62,474 nt of DNA. Source: Cytophagales bacterium (GTDB lineage Bacteria > Bacteroidota > Bacteroidia > Cytophagales > Microscillaceae). The position numbers and the translations under genes are program-made. Below are positions 51,285 through 59,139 of the stretch, in pieces; position 1 is the first letter of the stretch, and each line of letters begins with the position of its first letter. The DNA lies in assembly GCA_013297825.1 (NCBI GenBank), contig JAAFIN010000003.1, positions 1 through 62,474 on the forward strand, in the 5' to 3' direction. A model generated the notes under the pieces. That model made no database searches and was not told where the DNA came from. It worked only from the letters and a program-made list of their open reading frames with translations.

Positions 51285-51950
51285 ATGAAAAAAATATTTA
51301 TCTTCTTATTTTTCTTTTTATTTTCTTTAAATTTATTTGCACAATCTTATAATAGCCAAAAAACTATAGAAGATTATAATAAAGTAATAGAACTTAATCC
51401 AAGAAATTCTATAGCTTATTATAATCGTGGCGTTTTAAAAGACGATTTAGGAGACAAAAAAGGAGCTATGCAAGATTATAACAAAGCAATAGAACTAAAT
51501 CCACAATACGCAAAATACTATAATAATCGTGGCGTTTTAAAAAATGATTTAGGAGACAAAAAAGGAGCTATGCAAGACTATAACAAAGCAATAGAACTAA
51601 ATCCACAATACGCAAATGCTTATTATAATCGTGGTAATTTAAGTCGCAATTTAGGAGACGAACAAGGAGCTATACAAGACTATAGCAAAGCAATAGAATT
51701 AGATTCAAAAGATTATGGGGTTTATGTAAATCGTGGTAATTTAAAACATGATTTAGGAGACAAAAAAGGAGCAATTCAAGATTATAATGAAGCAATAGAA
51801 TTAAATCCAAAAAGTGGAATTGCTTATTATAATCGTGGTAATTCAAAATATGATTTGGGTAATCTTTCAAGTGCTTGTGCAGATTGGCGTAAAGCAGGAG
51901 AATTAGGTTTTATGGAAGCTTACGAACAAATAAAAAAATATTGTAATTAA
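51285..51950 (+). CDS. Exported TPR protein with recently duplicated repeats
   Basis: A 221-residue protein: signal peptide (IFIFLFFFLFSLNLFAQS), five TPR units of 34 residues (pattern AYYNRG-x-LK-x-DLGDKKGA-x-QDYNKAIELNP) and a final degenerate unit LSSACADWRKAGELGFMEA. Units 2 and 3 are nearly identical at DNA level (51440-51541 and 51542-51643), which shows recent tandem duplication. TPR proteins mediate protein contacts; this one acts in the periplasm or on the surface. It starts a three-gene operon. Confidence 0.88.
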   Translation: MKKIFIFLFFFLFSLNLFAQSYNSQKTIEDYNKVIELNPRNSIAYYNRGVLKDDLGDKKGAMQDYNKAIELNPQYAKYYNNRGVLKNDLGDKKGAMQDYNKAIELNPQYANAYYNRGNLSRNLGDEQGAIQDYSKAIELDSKDYGVYVNRGNLKHDLGDKKGAIQDYNEAIELNPKSGIAYYNRGNSKYDLGNLSSACADWRKAGELGFMEAYEQIKKYCN

Positions 51951-51970
51951 CAAAAAAAAATATTTCTACT

Positions 51971-52393
51971 ATGAAAAAAATCTTATTTATTGCAATATTG
52001 ATGCTTATTAGCACATTTGCATTTGCACAAAGAAAAAAAGATGGTTCGCCTGATATGCGTTATAAGGCTAATAAGGAAACTTATGGAACAAGTACGCCAA
52101 GTTACAACTACAACCAAAATAACAATGTTCGTTATCAACAAAGTTATACAAAACAAAATGGTACGGTTGTGCAAGGGCATTACAAACAAACGCCAAACAA
52201 AACGAATCACGATAATTATTCTACTCGCCCTAATCAAAACCCTTACACCAACACACAAGGAAGCAAGGCAAAAGATTATTCAAATGATGCTTACAACTAC
52301 GGAAAAGGTAAAACCATTCAAACAGGCAACAATGGCGGACAATATTATTTAAACAACAAAGGCAATAAAACCTATGTACCAAAACGCAATTAA
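51971..52393 (+). CDS. Exported Asn/Tyr/Gln-rich low-complexity protein
   Basis: A 140-residue protein with a signal peptide (ILFIAILMLISTFAFAQ). The mature part is hydrophilic, Asn/Tyr/Lys/Thr-rich (SYNYNQNNNVRYQQSYTKQN, STRPNQNPYTNTQG), and ends in GQYYLNNKGNKTYVPKRN. Bacteroidota genomes have many small proteins of this make-up, with unknown function, possibly cell-surface or matrix. The next gene starts within its last seven codons, so translation is coupled. Confidence 0.8.
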   Translation: MKKILFIAILMLISTFAFAQRKKDGSPDMRYKANKETYGTSTPSYNYNQNNNVRYQQSYTKQNGTVVQGHYKQTPNKTNHDNYSTRPNQNPYTNTQGSKAKDYSNDAYNYGKGKTIQTGNNGGQYYLNNKGNKTYVPKRN

Positions 52394-52778
52394 AATCTGT
52401 TTTTTATTTTTCTTTTTAGCTCAAAATGCTTTTTGTCAAATAGGGCAAACTATAGAGGAGATTAAAAGGAATCAAACTGGCGAGATGACAGAGGAAACCA
52501 AAGATGGTAGAAAACATATTACTTTTGTTAATTTTTTTGAAGATGAATATGGAAAATACGAATCAATAAAAAGAAATTATTTTGATGCTGAGAAATTATG
52601 TTATCTTTACATCATAATAGAACCTGTAAGAAGGATAAATTTAGCAATTAGCCATTTAGACAATAACTTCCCTAAAAACTCAGATATGTCCAGATGGGTA
52701 GACGAAGAAAATAAACTTTTATACTTCATTACTGAAGAGGGTGATAGTTTTAAAGTTTGGTGTATGAAAAAATATTAG
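52374..52778 (+). CDS. Exported protein of unknown function
   Basis: A 134-residue protein whose ATG lies 20 bases inside the previous gene. It has a signal peptide (MYQNAIKICFLFFFLAQN, AFCQ). The mature part contains EDEYGKYESIKRNYFDAEKLCYLYII, RRINLAISHLDNNFP and ends EGDSFKVWCMKKY. Similar short proteins follow Gln/Asn-rich exported proteins in other Bacteroidota, as far as I recall, but no function is known. Confidence 0.78.
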   Translation: MYQNAIKICFLFFFLAQNAFCQIGQTIEEIKRNQTGEMTEETKDGRKHITFVNFFEDEYGKYESIKRNYFDAEKLCYLYIIIEPVRRINLAISHLDNNFPKNSDMSRWVDEENKLLYFITEEGDSFKVWCMKKY

Positions 52779-53040
52779 TGTTTCCCAGTTCTTCTAAGTC
52801 TGTTGTTCGTTGAAGTTTCTAACTTCAACGCTTAGGTATTGCGGTTTTCAACTGCACACGCCCAAAGGGCGAACTTACAGAAAAACAACAGCACAAAAAT
52901 AACTATCATAATATCCACTATTGCAAAAGTAACAAAATAAACCGCATTAGACTTACCAAGTTTTCCAAACTTGGTAAGTCTTCAGTGAAAAAATCCACTC
53001 ACAAAAAAACAAAAAACACGATTTAGTTCAAATCTCTGAT
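52779..53040. other. Intergenic region with stacked palindromes
   Basis: No gene. Contains the hairpins GTTGAAGTT-TCT-AACTTCAAC (about 52814-52834) and CGCCC-AAA-GGGCG (about 52859-52871), and the 33-base palindrome 52949-52981. The 53-kb end merges into an LRR gene remnant. Confidence 0.55.
52949..52981. repeat. 33-base palindrome, CTTACCAAG variant
   Basis: AGACTTACCAAGTTT, TCC, then the exact complement AAACTTGGTAAGTCT. Third sequence variant of the palindrome design seen at 4129, 13742 and 49030. Confidence 0.75.
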
Positions 53041-53246
53041 TTGGACTTATTATTCCGAAAGTCCTTGAAAGTGTTAGCTTTTCTGATTGTTTTTCATTAA
53101 CAAATGTAAATATAAAAAATACGCCACTCAAACACATTTTTTTGGATAATTTACCACTTTTAAAATACCTCAATTTGAAAAACAATCAAATTCAAAGTTA
53201 TGAATTTAAAAATATCCCTGATTTGATTATTAAAAATATTGAATAA
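53041..53246 (+). pseudogene. C-terminal remnant of a leucine-rich-repeat protein gene
   Basis: In one plus-strand frame, from just after a TGA at 53038 to the TAA at 53246, the translation contains VLESVSFSDCFSLTNVNIKN, then TPLKHIFLDNLPLLKYLNL and KNNQIQSYEFKNIPDL. The L-x-x-L-x-L-x-x-N-x-[IL] spacing is that of LRR proteins. There is no start codon or upstream part, so this is the 3' end of a lost gene. It is too short and start-less to be listed by ordinary gene finding. Confidence 0.65.
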
Positions 53247-53254
53247 TTTTTTAA

Positions 53255-53293
53255 TTGTGAAACAAGCAGAAGAAGTACAGAAGATTGTGTTGG
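53255..53293 (+). repeat. Second copy of the last 39 bases of lon
   Basis: TTGTGAAACAAGCAGAAGAA then GTACAGAAGATTGTGTTGGA matches 48891-48929 with two substitutions. A stop codon follows in the same frame (TAG here, TAA in lon), and both copies are followed within about 90 bases by near-identical terminator hairpins. The 4.3 kb between the copies contains the TA modules and TPR operon. Confidence 0.8.
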
Positions 53294-53335
53294 AATAGTT
53301 TTTTGTAGAACACACTTTTAGTGTGTTTGGAAAAT

Positions 53336-53370
53336 AAAAAAGCCCTTTTCATTTGTGAAAAGGGCTTTTT
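53336..53370. terminator. Terminator, lon-type
   Basis: AAAAAAGCCCTTTTC and GAAAAGGGCTTTTT enclose ATTTGT. A smaller hairpin AACACAC-TTTTA-GTGTGTT is just upstream. It can end transcription of the minus-strand gene at 53387. Confidence 0.8.
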
Positions 53371-53386
53371 ACATTGTTGTAGTTAA

Positions 53387-53575
53387 TTATCTTCCTACGA
53401 GTTTCTTTAATTGTGCTTCAAGTTCAGGAGAAATTTCAAACATTTCTTTTCTATTTTCAGGTTTTGAAAGGCTTTCAACTGCCATTGCCCAGACTTCCGC
53501 ATCTTGTTCAGTAAGATGTGGATTATTTTCTAACAAACGTATTTTATGTTGTTGTAATATTTCTTCTTCTGTCAT
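53387..53575 (-). CDS. Small unknown protein in a pair with DUF6934
   Basis: A 62-residue, acidic, helical protein (MTEEEILQQHKIRLLENNPH, LTEQDAEVWAMAVESLSKPE, SPELEAQLKKLVGR). It starts 5 bases after the stop of the DUF6934 gene and so is probably co-transcribed and co-translated. The order large protein then small helical protein on a two-gene unit recalls TA or immunity pairs; no such role is documented to my knowledge. Confidence 0.65.
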   Translation of the reverse strand: MTEEEILQQHKIRLLENNPHLTEQDAEVWAMAVESLSKPENRKEMFEISPELEAQLKKLVGR

Positions 53576-53580
53576 AATTA

Positions 53581-54051
53581 TTATTGTTTTTTGTTTTTAA
53601 AAAAAAAGCCAAGATATTGTTTTTCAGGATTAAAAATTTCCATTTCATTCAAAGAAAAAACGCCATGAATTTCAAAATATTGTAAAAGATAATCCAAATT
53701 ATTAGTAATAATACGTTGATAAAATGTTGTTTTACGTATCTCATTTCCTGAAAAACCTACAACATCATTTGAGTGTTTTTGCATAAAATCCATTGCAATT
53801 TTCATCGTTGTTGCAATTACTTTTTTCATATCTCCATTATTTGACATTACCTTAAAATCAGTTTTTTGGGTTATTGGGTCAAAATCTCCTAAACCCATTT
53901 GATATACAAAACCATTTTTTGTTTCAAATATAACTGATTTTTTGATTGTACCTTTTATGCCTATACTATTGAAAAAATATGAAATTTTGTTATCACTTTC
54001 ATCAAGTGTAAAATCATACTTTTCTATAAAATCGTATTTTTCTATGTCCAT
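53581..54051 (-). CDS. DUF6934 family protein
   Basis: A 156-residue cytoplasmic protein matching the DUF6934 pattern: an N-terminal EKYDF repeat, YFFNSIGIKGTIKKSVIFE, YQMGLGDFDP, NNGDMKKVIATTMKIAMDFM, and VVGFSGNEIRKTTFYQRIITNN followed by FEIHGVF. The phrase NNGD-x-x-KV-x-AT and the later G-x-x-x-x-R-x-x-x-Y-x-R-x-I are the family marks. Function unknown; it is sporadically distributed in Bacteroidota, often in accessory regions with TA modules. A TATTTTTG box at 54147-54140 is a likely promoter. Confidence 0.75.
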   Translation of the reverse strand: MDIEKYDFIEKYDFTLDESDNKISYFFNSIGIKGTIKKSVIFETKNGFVYQMGLGDFDPITQKTDFKVMSNNGDMKKVIATTMKIAMDFMQKHSNDVVGFSGNEIRKTTFYQRIITNNLDYLLQYFEIHGVFSLNEMEIFNPEKQYLGFFFKNKKQ

Positions 54052-54167
54052 ATTTATTGTTTTATCTTTTTTATGAATTTGTATGTTTTTTTAAAAGTGA
54101 TTGAATTTTCTCTATTTTTTAATTTTTTTTAAATTTTTACAAAAATACAAAAAAATACAAGAACAAG

Positions 54168-54203
54168 AAAAAGCCCTTTTTAGTAGTAAAAAGGGCTTTT
54201 TTT
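54168..54203. terminator. Terminator, lon-type
   Basis: AAAAAGCCCTTTTT, AGTAGT, AAAAAGGGCTTTTT. It immediately follows the stop of the BRO-N gene (minus strand). Confidence 0.8.
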
Positions 54204-54890
54204 CTAAAAATTAAGAACAGATTGCAAAATATCTTTGTGATAACCATTTACTTCTCCGTATTTGCTATCATGGACTTTTATCACAGGAATATTATTTGAT
54301 TGGCTGGCTTTTGCGAGCATTTTTCCAACAGCTTGAGCGTCTTTATTGGACAAATCCCACGCTTTTTTTTGGAGGGCATAATAACCTGCAAGGCTAAAAT
54401 AATCTTTGTTGGTGGTTTTGATTTGTGCTTCTATATCCAAAATACGCAATTCGTGGCTTTCTAATTTTTGTTCGTGGGCTTGGATTTTTTTCTCGTGTTC
54501 AATCAAATAATCTAATTGTTTTCGCATAATTTCCATAGAATTAAGTGCTACATTAGAATTTTCATATTTTCCTGTTTTTCTAATGGTAGGCAAAACCTGT
54601 TCCACTACCCAATCCTGAAAAGACACCGCATTTTTAGCTTTTGATTTCATCACCAAACGATACATATTAGCTTCATTTAATATAGTAACTTGTTGGTTTC
54701 TGCCCATATTGTCTATGGTATAAGCGGTGCTTATACCATCTTTTTTGCAACTATCTTTTACTGCTTGTGAGGTGTTGGAATGTTCCAGAATTTTACAAAT
54801 ATCCACTGCCACAAACCATATTTCTTCATCAATAAGCATAATACGGATTGATTTTTCTTCAAAATCAAATAAAATGATATTTTTTTCCAT
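54204..54890 (-). CDS. BRO-N domain (phage antirepressor-like) protein
   Basis: About 228 residues from the ATG at 54890 (MEKNIILFDFEEKSIRIML). Residues about 5-105 are a Bro-N domain (WFVAVDICKILEHSNTSQAV, ILNEANMYRLVMKSKAKNAV, FQDWVVEQVLPTIRKTGKY). A coiled coil follows (IEHEKKIQAHEQKLESHELRI) and then a C-terminal part with YFSLAGYYALQKKAW and YGEVNGYHKDILQSVL that is typical of a group of phage and mobile-element antirepressors. It may bind DNA and relieve repression of a prophage or element. A TATTTTTG box lies at 54919-54912. No prophage structural genes are near. Confidence 0.87.
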   Translation of the reverse strand: MEKNIILFDFEEKSIRIMLIDEEIWFVAVDICKILEHSNTSQAVKDSCKKDGISTAYTIDNMGRNQQVTILNEANMYRLVMKSKAKNAVSFQDWVVEQVLPTIRKTGKYENSNVALNSMEIMRKQLDYLIEHEKKIQAHEQKLESHELRILDIEAQIKTTNKDYFSLAGYYALQKKAWDLSNKDAQAVGKMLAKASQSNNIPVIKVHDSKYGEVNGYHKDILQSVLNF

Positions 54891-55036
54891 AATTTTAAAT
54901 TTTATTTTTTGCAAAAATAAAATAAATATATCATATAAAAAAATATAGTATAAAATTTTTTATGACATATAGATTTTACCAGCATTCAAAAAACTAATCC
55001 AAAATCCAAAAAAAATAAATTTTTCTCTGATATTAT

Positions 55037-55077
55037 AAAAAAAAAAGCTCTTTTCAGTAGTGAAAAGGGCTTTTTTA
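55037..55077. terminator. Terminator, lon-type
   Basis: AAAAAAAAGCTCTTTTC, AGTAGT, GAAAAGGGCTTTTTT, 12 bases from the stop of the following minus-strand gene. Confidence 0.8.
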
Positions 55078-55089
55078 TTGTAGAAAATA

Positions 55090-55809
55090 TTATTTAGAAA
55101 AAGCTTTTTTGGCTTGTTCAAAAAACTTTTTATCTAATTTTTTTTCTTCTATGTTTTTTAATTCAAAAACTAAGAAAGTGTTTATTTTTGCTTTTTTATT
55201 TGATGAATATGCTTCTAACATTGCCTTTATATCTTTTGTAAGTGGTAAAGGCATTTCAATACGCAATGGTAAGCCTTTTAAATATTCATTGAACATTGTA
55301 AAATCCTCTTTGTCTGCATTTGCAATTTGCGCAACAGGGAATTGAATATTTTGATGTTTTGTTTTATCTATCCAAAAGGTTTGTACTTCTTCACGTGTTT
55401 TATTTTTTACTGAAAAAATGGTAACATTTGTATTTTGGACAATGGTATCATTTAATTTTTTGATGTTTTCAGGTAAAACATTATTCTTCAAAAGTTCTAC
55501 TTTTTTATCCCAACATACTTTTCCATCACAAAAACCAATCGTTTGTTGTGTTTTTTGGTTGTAAAAAGATTTTACAATTTTTTTACCTTCTTTATTTGAC
55601 ATTTCTTCTATGATATATGGATATTTAAAATAATATCGCCAAGTAGACATACCATTATCATCTTTACTTACATTTGTCATTTCTTTTGTAAAATTATTAT
55701 CATCTCTTGATCCTGATGAAAAATGATAAGTGATTATTCCCTCAAAATTTTGAGCAAAAATAATAGAATTTGATAAAATTAAAATCAAAAAAATAAATAG
55801 CTTTTTCAT
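55090..55809 (-). CDS. Exported GLPGLI-like protein
   Basis: About 239 residues from the ATG at 55809 (MKKLFIFLILILSNSIIFAQ, a standard signal peptide). The mature part begins NFEGIITYHFSSGSRDDN and contains YNQKTQQTIGFCDGKVCWDKK and LKGLPLRIEMPLPL near the C-terminus, similar to the GLPGLI type of periplasmic proteins, where the GLP[GL] motif follows a start of the FEG-x-I-x-Y kind. Function unknown in this family. Confidence 0.7.
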   Translation of the reverse strand: MKKLFIFLILILSNSIIFAQNFEGIITYHFSSGSRDDNNFTKEMTNVSKDDNGMSTWRYYFKYPYIIEEMSNKEGKKIVKSFYNQKTQQTIGFCDGKVCWDKKVELLKNNVLPENIKKLNDTIVQNTNVTIFSVKNKTREEVQTFWIDKTKHQNIQFPVAQIANADKEDFTMFNEYLKGLPLRIEMPLPLTKDIKAMLEAYSSNKKAKINTFLVFELKNIEEKKLDKKFFEQAKKAFSK

Positions 55810-55873
55810 AAAAATAAAAATCAGCAAAGAAAATTTTTAGGCTTTCTTTGCTTTTTTGAATAATTTGTTAAAA

Positions 55874-56254
55874 TTAGTATTGTGAAGCAATTTCAAGGGC
55901 TTGGTCTATTAAACCTTGGTCTGTGTATAAAGTACCTTTTTCATCTTTGATTTCAACTTCATTCGTTTTCATAGCAATTGTTATTATTGCAGGTCCGAGT
56001 TTTGTGTTACCACAATATATATCACAATCTATAATAATTTTATTATCTTTGATTGTTAGGCTTCTTACATTGCGAATATTTAAATCGCAAACAACACTTT
56101 CTTCAAGAACAATTTTCTCAGAAGAAGTAACAACATTCGCATTTTGCGAATTTAAAGGAAGAACAGAAAGACAAAGAGCAAAAAATAAATTTGACACGTT
56201 AAAAATTTGGGTTATGTTAAAAAAAACTTTTAGTGAAAATTGCAATTTCAACAC
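55874..56254 (-). CDS. Small exported protein of unknown function
   Basis: A 126-residue protein with a hydrophobic segment at residues 20-36 (NLFFALCLSVLPLNSQ) that reads as a signal peptide preceded by a long N-region; a shorter start is possible but there is no internal ATG nearby. The mature part is ESVVCDLNIRNVRSLTIKDN, CDIYCGNTKLGPAII, TDQGLIDQALEIAS. Two Cys may form a disulphide. No known family. Confidence 0.55.
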   Translation of the reverse strand: MLKLQFSLKVFFNITQIFNVSNLFFALCLSVLPLNSQNANVVTSSEKIVLEESVVCDLNIRNVRSLTIKDNKIIIDCDIYCGNTKLGPAIITIAMKTNEVEIKDEKGTLYTDQGLIDQALEIASQY

Positions 56255-56634
56255 AAAGCAAAAGTAAATATTTTATAAATAAAAATTGCTATGTCTTCTA
56301 ATTTGTAATTTGTAATTTGTAATTTGTAATTTGTAATTTGTAATTTGTAATTTGTAATTTGTAATTTGTAATTAAATATTACATTTATTTTTTCATTCAA
56401 AAATTAAATCAAAGCATTTTTTTATTCAATTATCTAACGAAAATATAGAAATATTTACAAAAACAAATTTTTTTAATTTTAACACATTTTTTATTTTTAC
56501 TAAAAGTAAACTAAACTTTTAGGTAAAAAATAAATTTTTTACCTTTACCAACCTTCAAAAAAATTTAATCCCAAAAAAAAACCGCTCTCTTACAAAAGAA
56601 AGCGGTTTTTTTTGTTTTTCTCAAATTCGTTTTT
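56255..56634. other. Gene-free stretch with a 7-base tandem array
   Basis: At 56299-56373 the 7-mer TAATTTG repeats more than ten times without interruption. The rest is A/T-rich with a mild palindrome TTTTTTACC/GGTAAAAAA around 56520-56545 and ends in the Hsp20 terminator. No gene seen. Confidence 0.65.
56573..56613 (-). terminator. Hsp20 terminator
   Basis: AAAAAAAACCGCT pairs with AGCGGTTTTTTTT, with a further TCTT/AAGA pairing inside, 22 bases past the hsp20 stop. Confidence 0.8.
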
Positions 56635-57072
56635 TTACGAAATTGTTACATTTTTGCTGGTTTTTACTGCTTCTTTTTTTGGAAGTGTAATATGCAAAAC
56701 ACCATCAATGTATGACGCACTTACATTTTCAATATCCACATTTTTAGAAAGTTTGAAATGTCTTTTGAAAGACGATTTTTTAAATTCTTGGAATGTGTAA
56801 TGTGGTTTGTGTGTGTGTTCGTCCTCTTTTACTTCTGCAGAAATGGTAATATTTTCAGCAGTAACATCAATTTTGAAATCTTCTTTTTTGAAACCTGCTG
56901 CATATACTTCCATTGTATAAGCCTCATCTGTTTGGCTCACATTTACAAGTGGCGTGCTGTGCGAAAAATTAAAATTTGCACCAAAAAAATCTTTGTTGTC
57001 CAAATTCTCAAAAATGTTGTTAATTACTTTTGATACGTGTGGAAAATGTGCATTAAATTTGTGAAAACCCAT
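56635..57072 (-). CDS. Hsp20/alpha-crystallin small heat-shock protein
   Basis: A 145-residue holdase chaperone. The alpha-crystallin domain spans about 42-135: PLVNVSQTDEAYTMEVYAAGFKKEDF, FKRHFKLSKNVDIENVSASYIDGVLHITLPKKEA, with the conserved A-x-x-x-GVL-x-[IV]-x-[IL]P motif intact. N-terminal MGFHKFNAHFPHVSK is short and helical. It binds unfolded proteins and is normally stress-induced; two short inverted repeats lie 190-245 bases upstream. Monocistronic with its own terminator. Confidence 0.93.
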   Translation of the reverse strand: MGFHKFNAHFPHVSKVINNIFENLDNKDFFGANFNFSHSTPLVNVSQTDEAYTMEVYAAGFKKEDFKIDVTAENITISAEVKEDEHTHKPHYTFQEFKKSSFKRHFKLSKNVDIENVSASYIDGVLHITLPKKEAVKTSKNVTIS

Positions 57073-57263
57073 AGTTTTAAAAATTTTAAATTGCGAAATG
57101 AATAAATTAAATTATTTTGTGTGTGTAATACTCGTATTTTTAAAATTAAAATACTTATTTGTAAATTGTTTATTCAAACTACATACCAATCCAAAAATTT
57201 TTATTTTTTGGCTGATTTTTATCTTTTTTTCTTAAAAAATATTTTAAATTAAATAAAAAATAT

Positions 57264-57315
57264 GTCAAAATGACTGTTTTATTTACTTTAAGTCAAAAAT
57301 AAATGACAAAATGTC
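57264..57315. promoter_or_regulatory. Pair of TGAC-type inverted repeats upstream of hsp20
   Basis: GTCA-AAA-TGAC (57264-57274) and GACA-AAA-TGTC (57305-57315) are two short inverted repeats with centres 41 bases apart, about four helical turns. GACAAAATGTC also occurs at 8585-8595 and in the parB palindromes. Similar GACA/TGTC palindromes stand before chaperone genes in Bacteroidota as far as I recall. They could also act on the porin gene at 57504. Confidence 0.35.
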
Positions 57316-57350
57316 TATTTTAATGATAAAATATAACACCCAAATACAAA

Positions 57351-57375
57351 ACAGCCAGATTCTTTCAGAATGACA
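57351..57375. repeat. Dispersed ACAGCCAGATTC repeat, copy 3
   Basis: ACAGCCAGATTCTTTCAGAA then TGACA, identical to 8469-8493 over 25 bases, followed by CAGTTTTTTGGCTGTTTCAT. AATTC/CTAATT words (57399-57440) follow it. Confidence 0.7.
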
Positions 57376-57503
57376 CAGTTTTTTGGCTGTTTCATTTTCA
57401 ATTCCTAATTCTTAATTCCTAATTCCTAATTCTTAATTCTCTTGTATTTCTTAATTTTTAAAACGTTATTTGTATTTTAAAAAAATCAAAAAACTTTAAA
57501 AAT

Positions 57504-58631
57504 ATGAACAAATTTTTACCAATTTTCTTTGTTATAATTGGATTTATTTTTCTTCCAAAAAATATAAATGCACAAGTCGTAAATACTGCAACACTTGACA
57601 CCAATTCTGTAAATATCAAAGGAAAACTTGCAGTAAGTGGTTATGTAGATGCGTATTATGGTTATGATTTTAGCAATCCTGTAACCAATGAGCGACTTTA
57701 TACCGTTTCAATGAGTCGCCATAATGAAATGACGGTTAATCTTGCGTATGCTGATGTGAGGTATATTTCACAACGATTTAGGGCAAGGTTTGTACCTGGA
57801 TTTGGTACTTATATGAACGCAAATTATACCAACGAAACAGGTACTGTCAAAAATATTATTGAGGGTTATGTAGGTATGAAACTTTGGGCAAATAAAGAAA
57901 TTTGGCTTGATATGGGTGTTTTGGGTTCGCCTTATACCAACGAATCCGCCATTTCAAAAGACCATTTGATGTACACACGTTCATTTGCACCTGAATATGT
58001 GCCTTATTATCTTTCAGGTTTAAAATTAACGTTACCCATCAATCCAAAACTAAATTTTTATTTTTATGTATTGAATGGCTGGCAAGTAATTCAAGACAAC
58101 AACAGAGGAAAATCCATAGGAACACAATTAGAATGGCGACCTACTAATGATGTACTTATCAACTGGGATACTTACGTGGGTGATGAACGTTCTGCTCAAA
58201 ATCCTGAATTTCGCACAAGATATTTTTCGGATTTGTATATGATTTATAGTCCAAAAGGCAATTTTTCTGCGACTGCGTGTGCGTACATAGGTTTGCAAGA
58301 CAAATTACAACCAAATGGCACTATGCGAACTGATAATTGGCACACTGCCAATGTGATTGGGAAATACAAAATCAATGATAAAGTAAATATTTCGGGCAGG
58401 GTAGAATATTTTTCAGATGCCAACCAAACCCAAATAAAACCTATCAATAATGAAAAATCATTTAATACTTATTCTGCGAGTTTGGGTGTAAATTACAATC
58501 CAATGGATAATATTTTTATTCGTTTTGAAAGTAGAAGTTTTTATTCTGACAACAAAATTTATCAAAATGACATTGGAGAACCTTCTAATTATAATAGTTT
58601 GGCAATTTCAAGTATAACGATTGCTTTTTAG
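57504..58631 (+). CDS. Outer-membrane beta-barrel porin-2 (BBP2/OmpL-like) protein
   Basis: A 375-residue protein with a signal peptide (FLPIFFVIIGFIFLPKNINAQ). The mature part is a run of amphipathic strands: LAVSGYVDAYYGYDFSNP, NEMTVNLAYADVRYISQRFRARF, GYVGMKLWANKEIWLDMGVLG, LSGLKLTLPINPKLNFYFYVLNGW and a C-terminal strand ending in a Phe (ITIAF), as expected for Bam-inserted barrels. This is the porin-2 family of Bacteroidota. Transported solute unknown. Monocistronic. Confidence 0.85.
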   Translation: MNKFLPIFFVIIGFIFLPKNINAQVVNTATLDTNSVNIKGKLAVSGYVDAYYGYDFSNPVTNERLYTVSMSRHNEMTVNLAYADVRYISQRFRARFVPGFGTYMNANYTNETGTVKNIIEGYVGMKLWANKEIWLDMGVLGSPYTNESAISKDHLMYTRSFAPEYVPYYLSGLKLTLPINPKLNFYFYVLNGWQVIQDNNRGKSIGTQLEWRPTNDVLINWDTYVGDERSAQNPEFRTRYFSDLYMIYSPKGNFSATACAYIGLQDKLQPNGTMRTDNWHTANVIGKYKINDKVNISGRVEYFSDANQTQIKPINNEKSFNTYSASLGVNYNPMDNIFIRFESRSFYSDNKIYQNDIGEPSNYNSLAISSITIAF

Positions 58632-58675
58632 TAAAAAGAAATTGTACTTTGTTGATACCTGATTACTGAACACTT

Positions 58676-59101
58676 TTATCTTTGAAGTTCATCAAAATAA
58701 ACTTTGTTAATTTCTATTTTTTCACAAATAAATTCGCCTTCATAATCAATTTCTGACGATTCATTTTTTATTTCGCAATATTCATTTGCATTTTGTGCTA
58801 TTTCCCAAAAACTATCCACAAATCTAATAATTTGTCCAAAGCCTTCTACAAATTTGCATACTACATAGATTATTTTTGTGGATTTTGAGTATTCAAAAGG
58901 TATTTTTTGTCTAATATCTTCAATCAAAATATCTGTTTGGAGGTCTACATTTTTGTAGCTTTGCTCTGCCCATTTATCAGATATTTTGCATTGTGTGATG
59001 TATTTTTCTTTGGCGTTATTGGCATTTTCAAGGGTAGAAAAAATGCCAATAATGATGTCAGCATTTGTATAAGCTGATATTTTTCTGATGATGAGAAACA
59101 T
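58676..59101 (-). CDS. Unknown 141-residue protein
   Basis: No signal peptide or membrane segment. IIIGIFSTLENANNAKEKYI near the N-terminus resembles the DUF-type small domains that bind a partner through a hydrophobic strand-helix; the rest (IEDIRQKIPFEYSKSTKIIYVV, EIDYEGEFICEKIEINKVYF) is unassigned. It ends 16 bases from the CPBP fragment and could once have been in an operon with it. Confidence 0.6.
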   Translation of the reverse strand: MFLIIRKISAYTNADIIIGIFSTLENANNAKEKYITQCKISDKWAEQSYKNVDLQTDILIEDIRQKIPFEYSKSTKIIYVVCKFVEGFGQIIRFVDSFWEIAQNANEYCEIKNESSEIDYEGEFICEKIEINKVYFDELQR

Positions 59102-59139
59102 TTATTTTTGATAATTTTTTTAAAATTCTGTTTTTTTTA

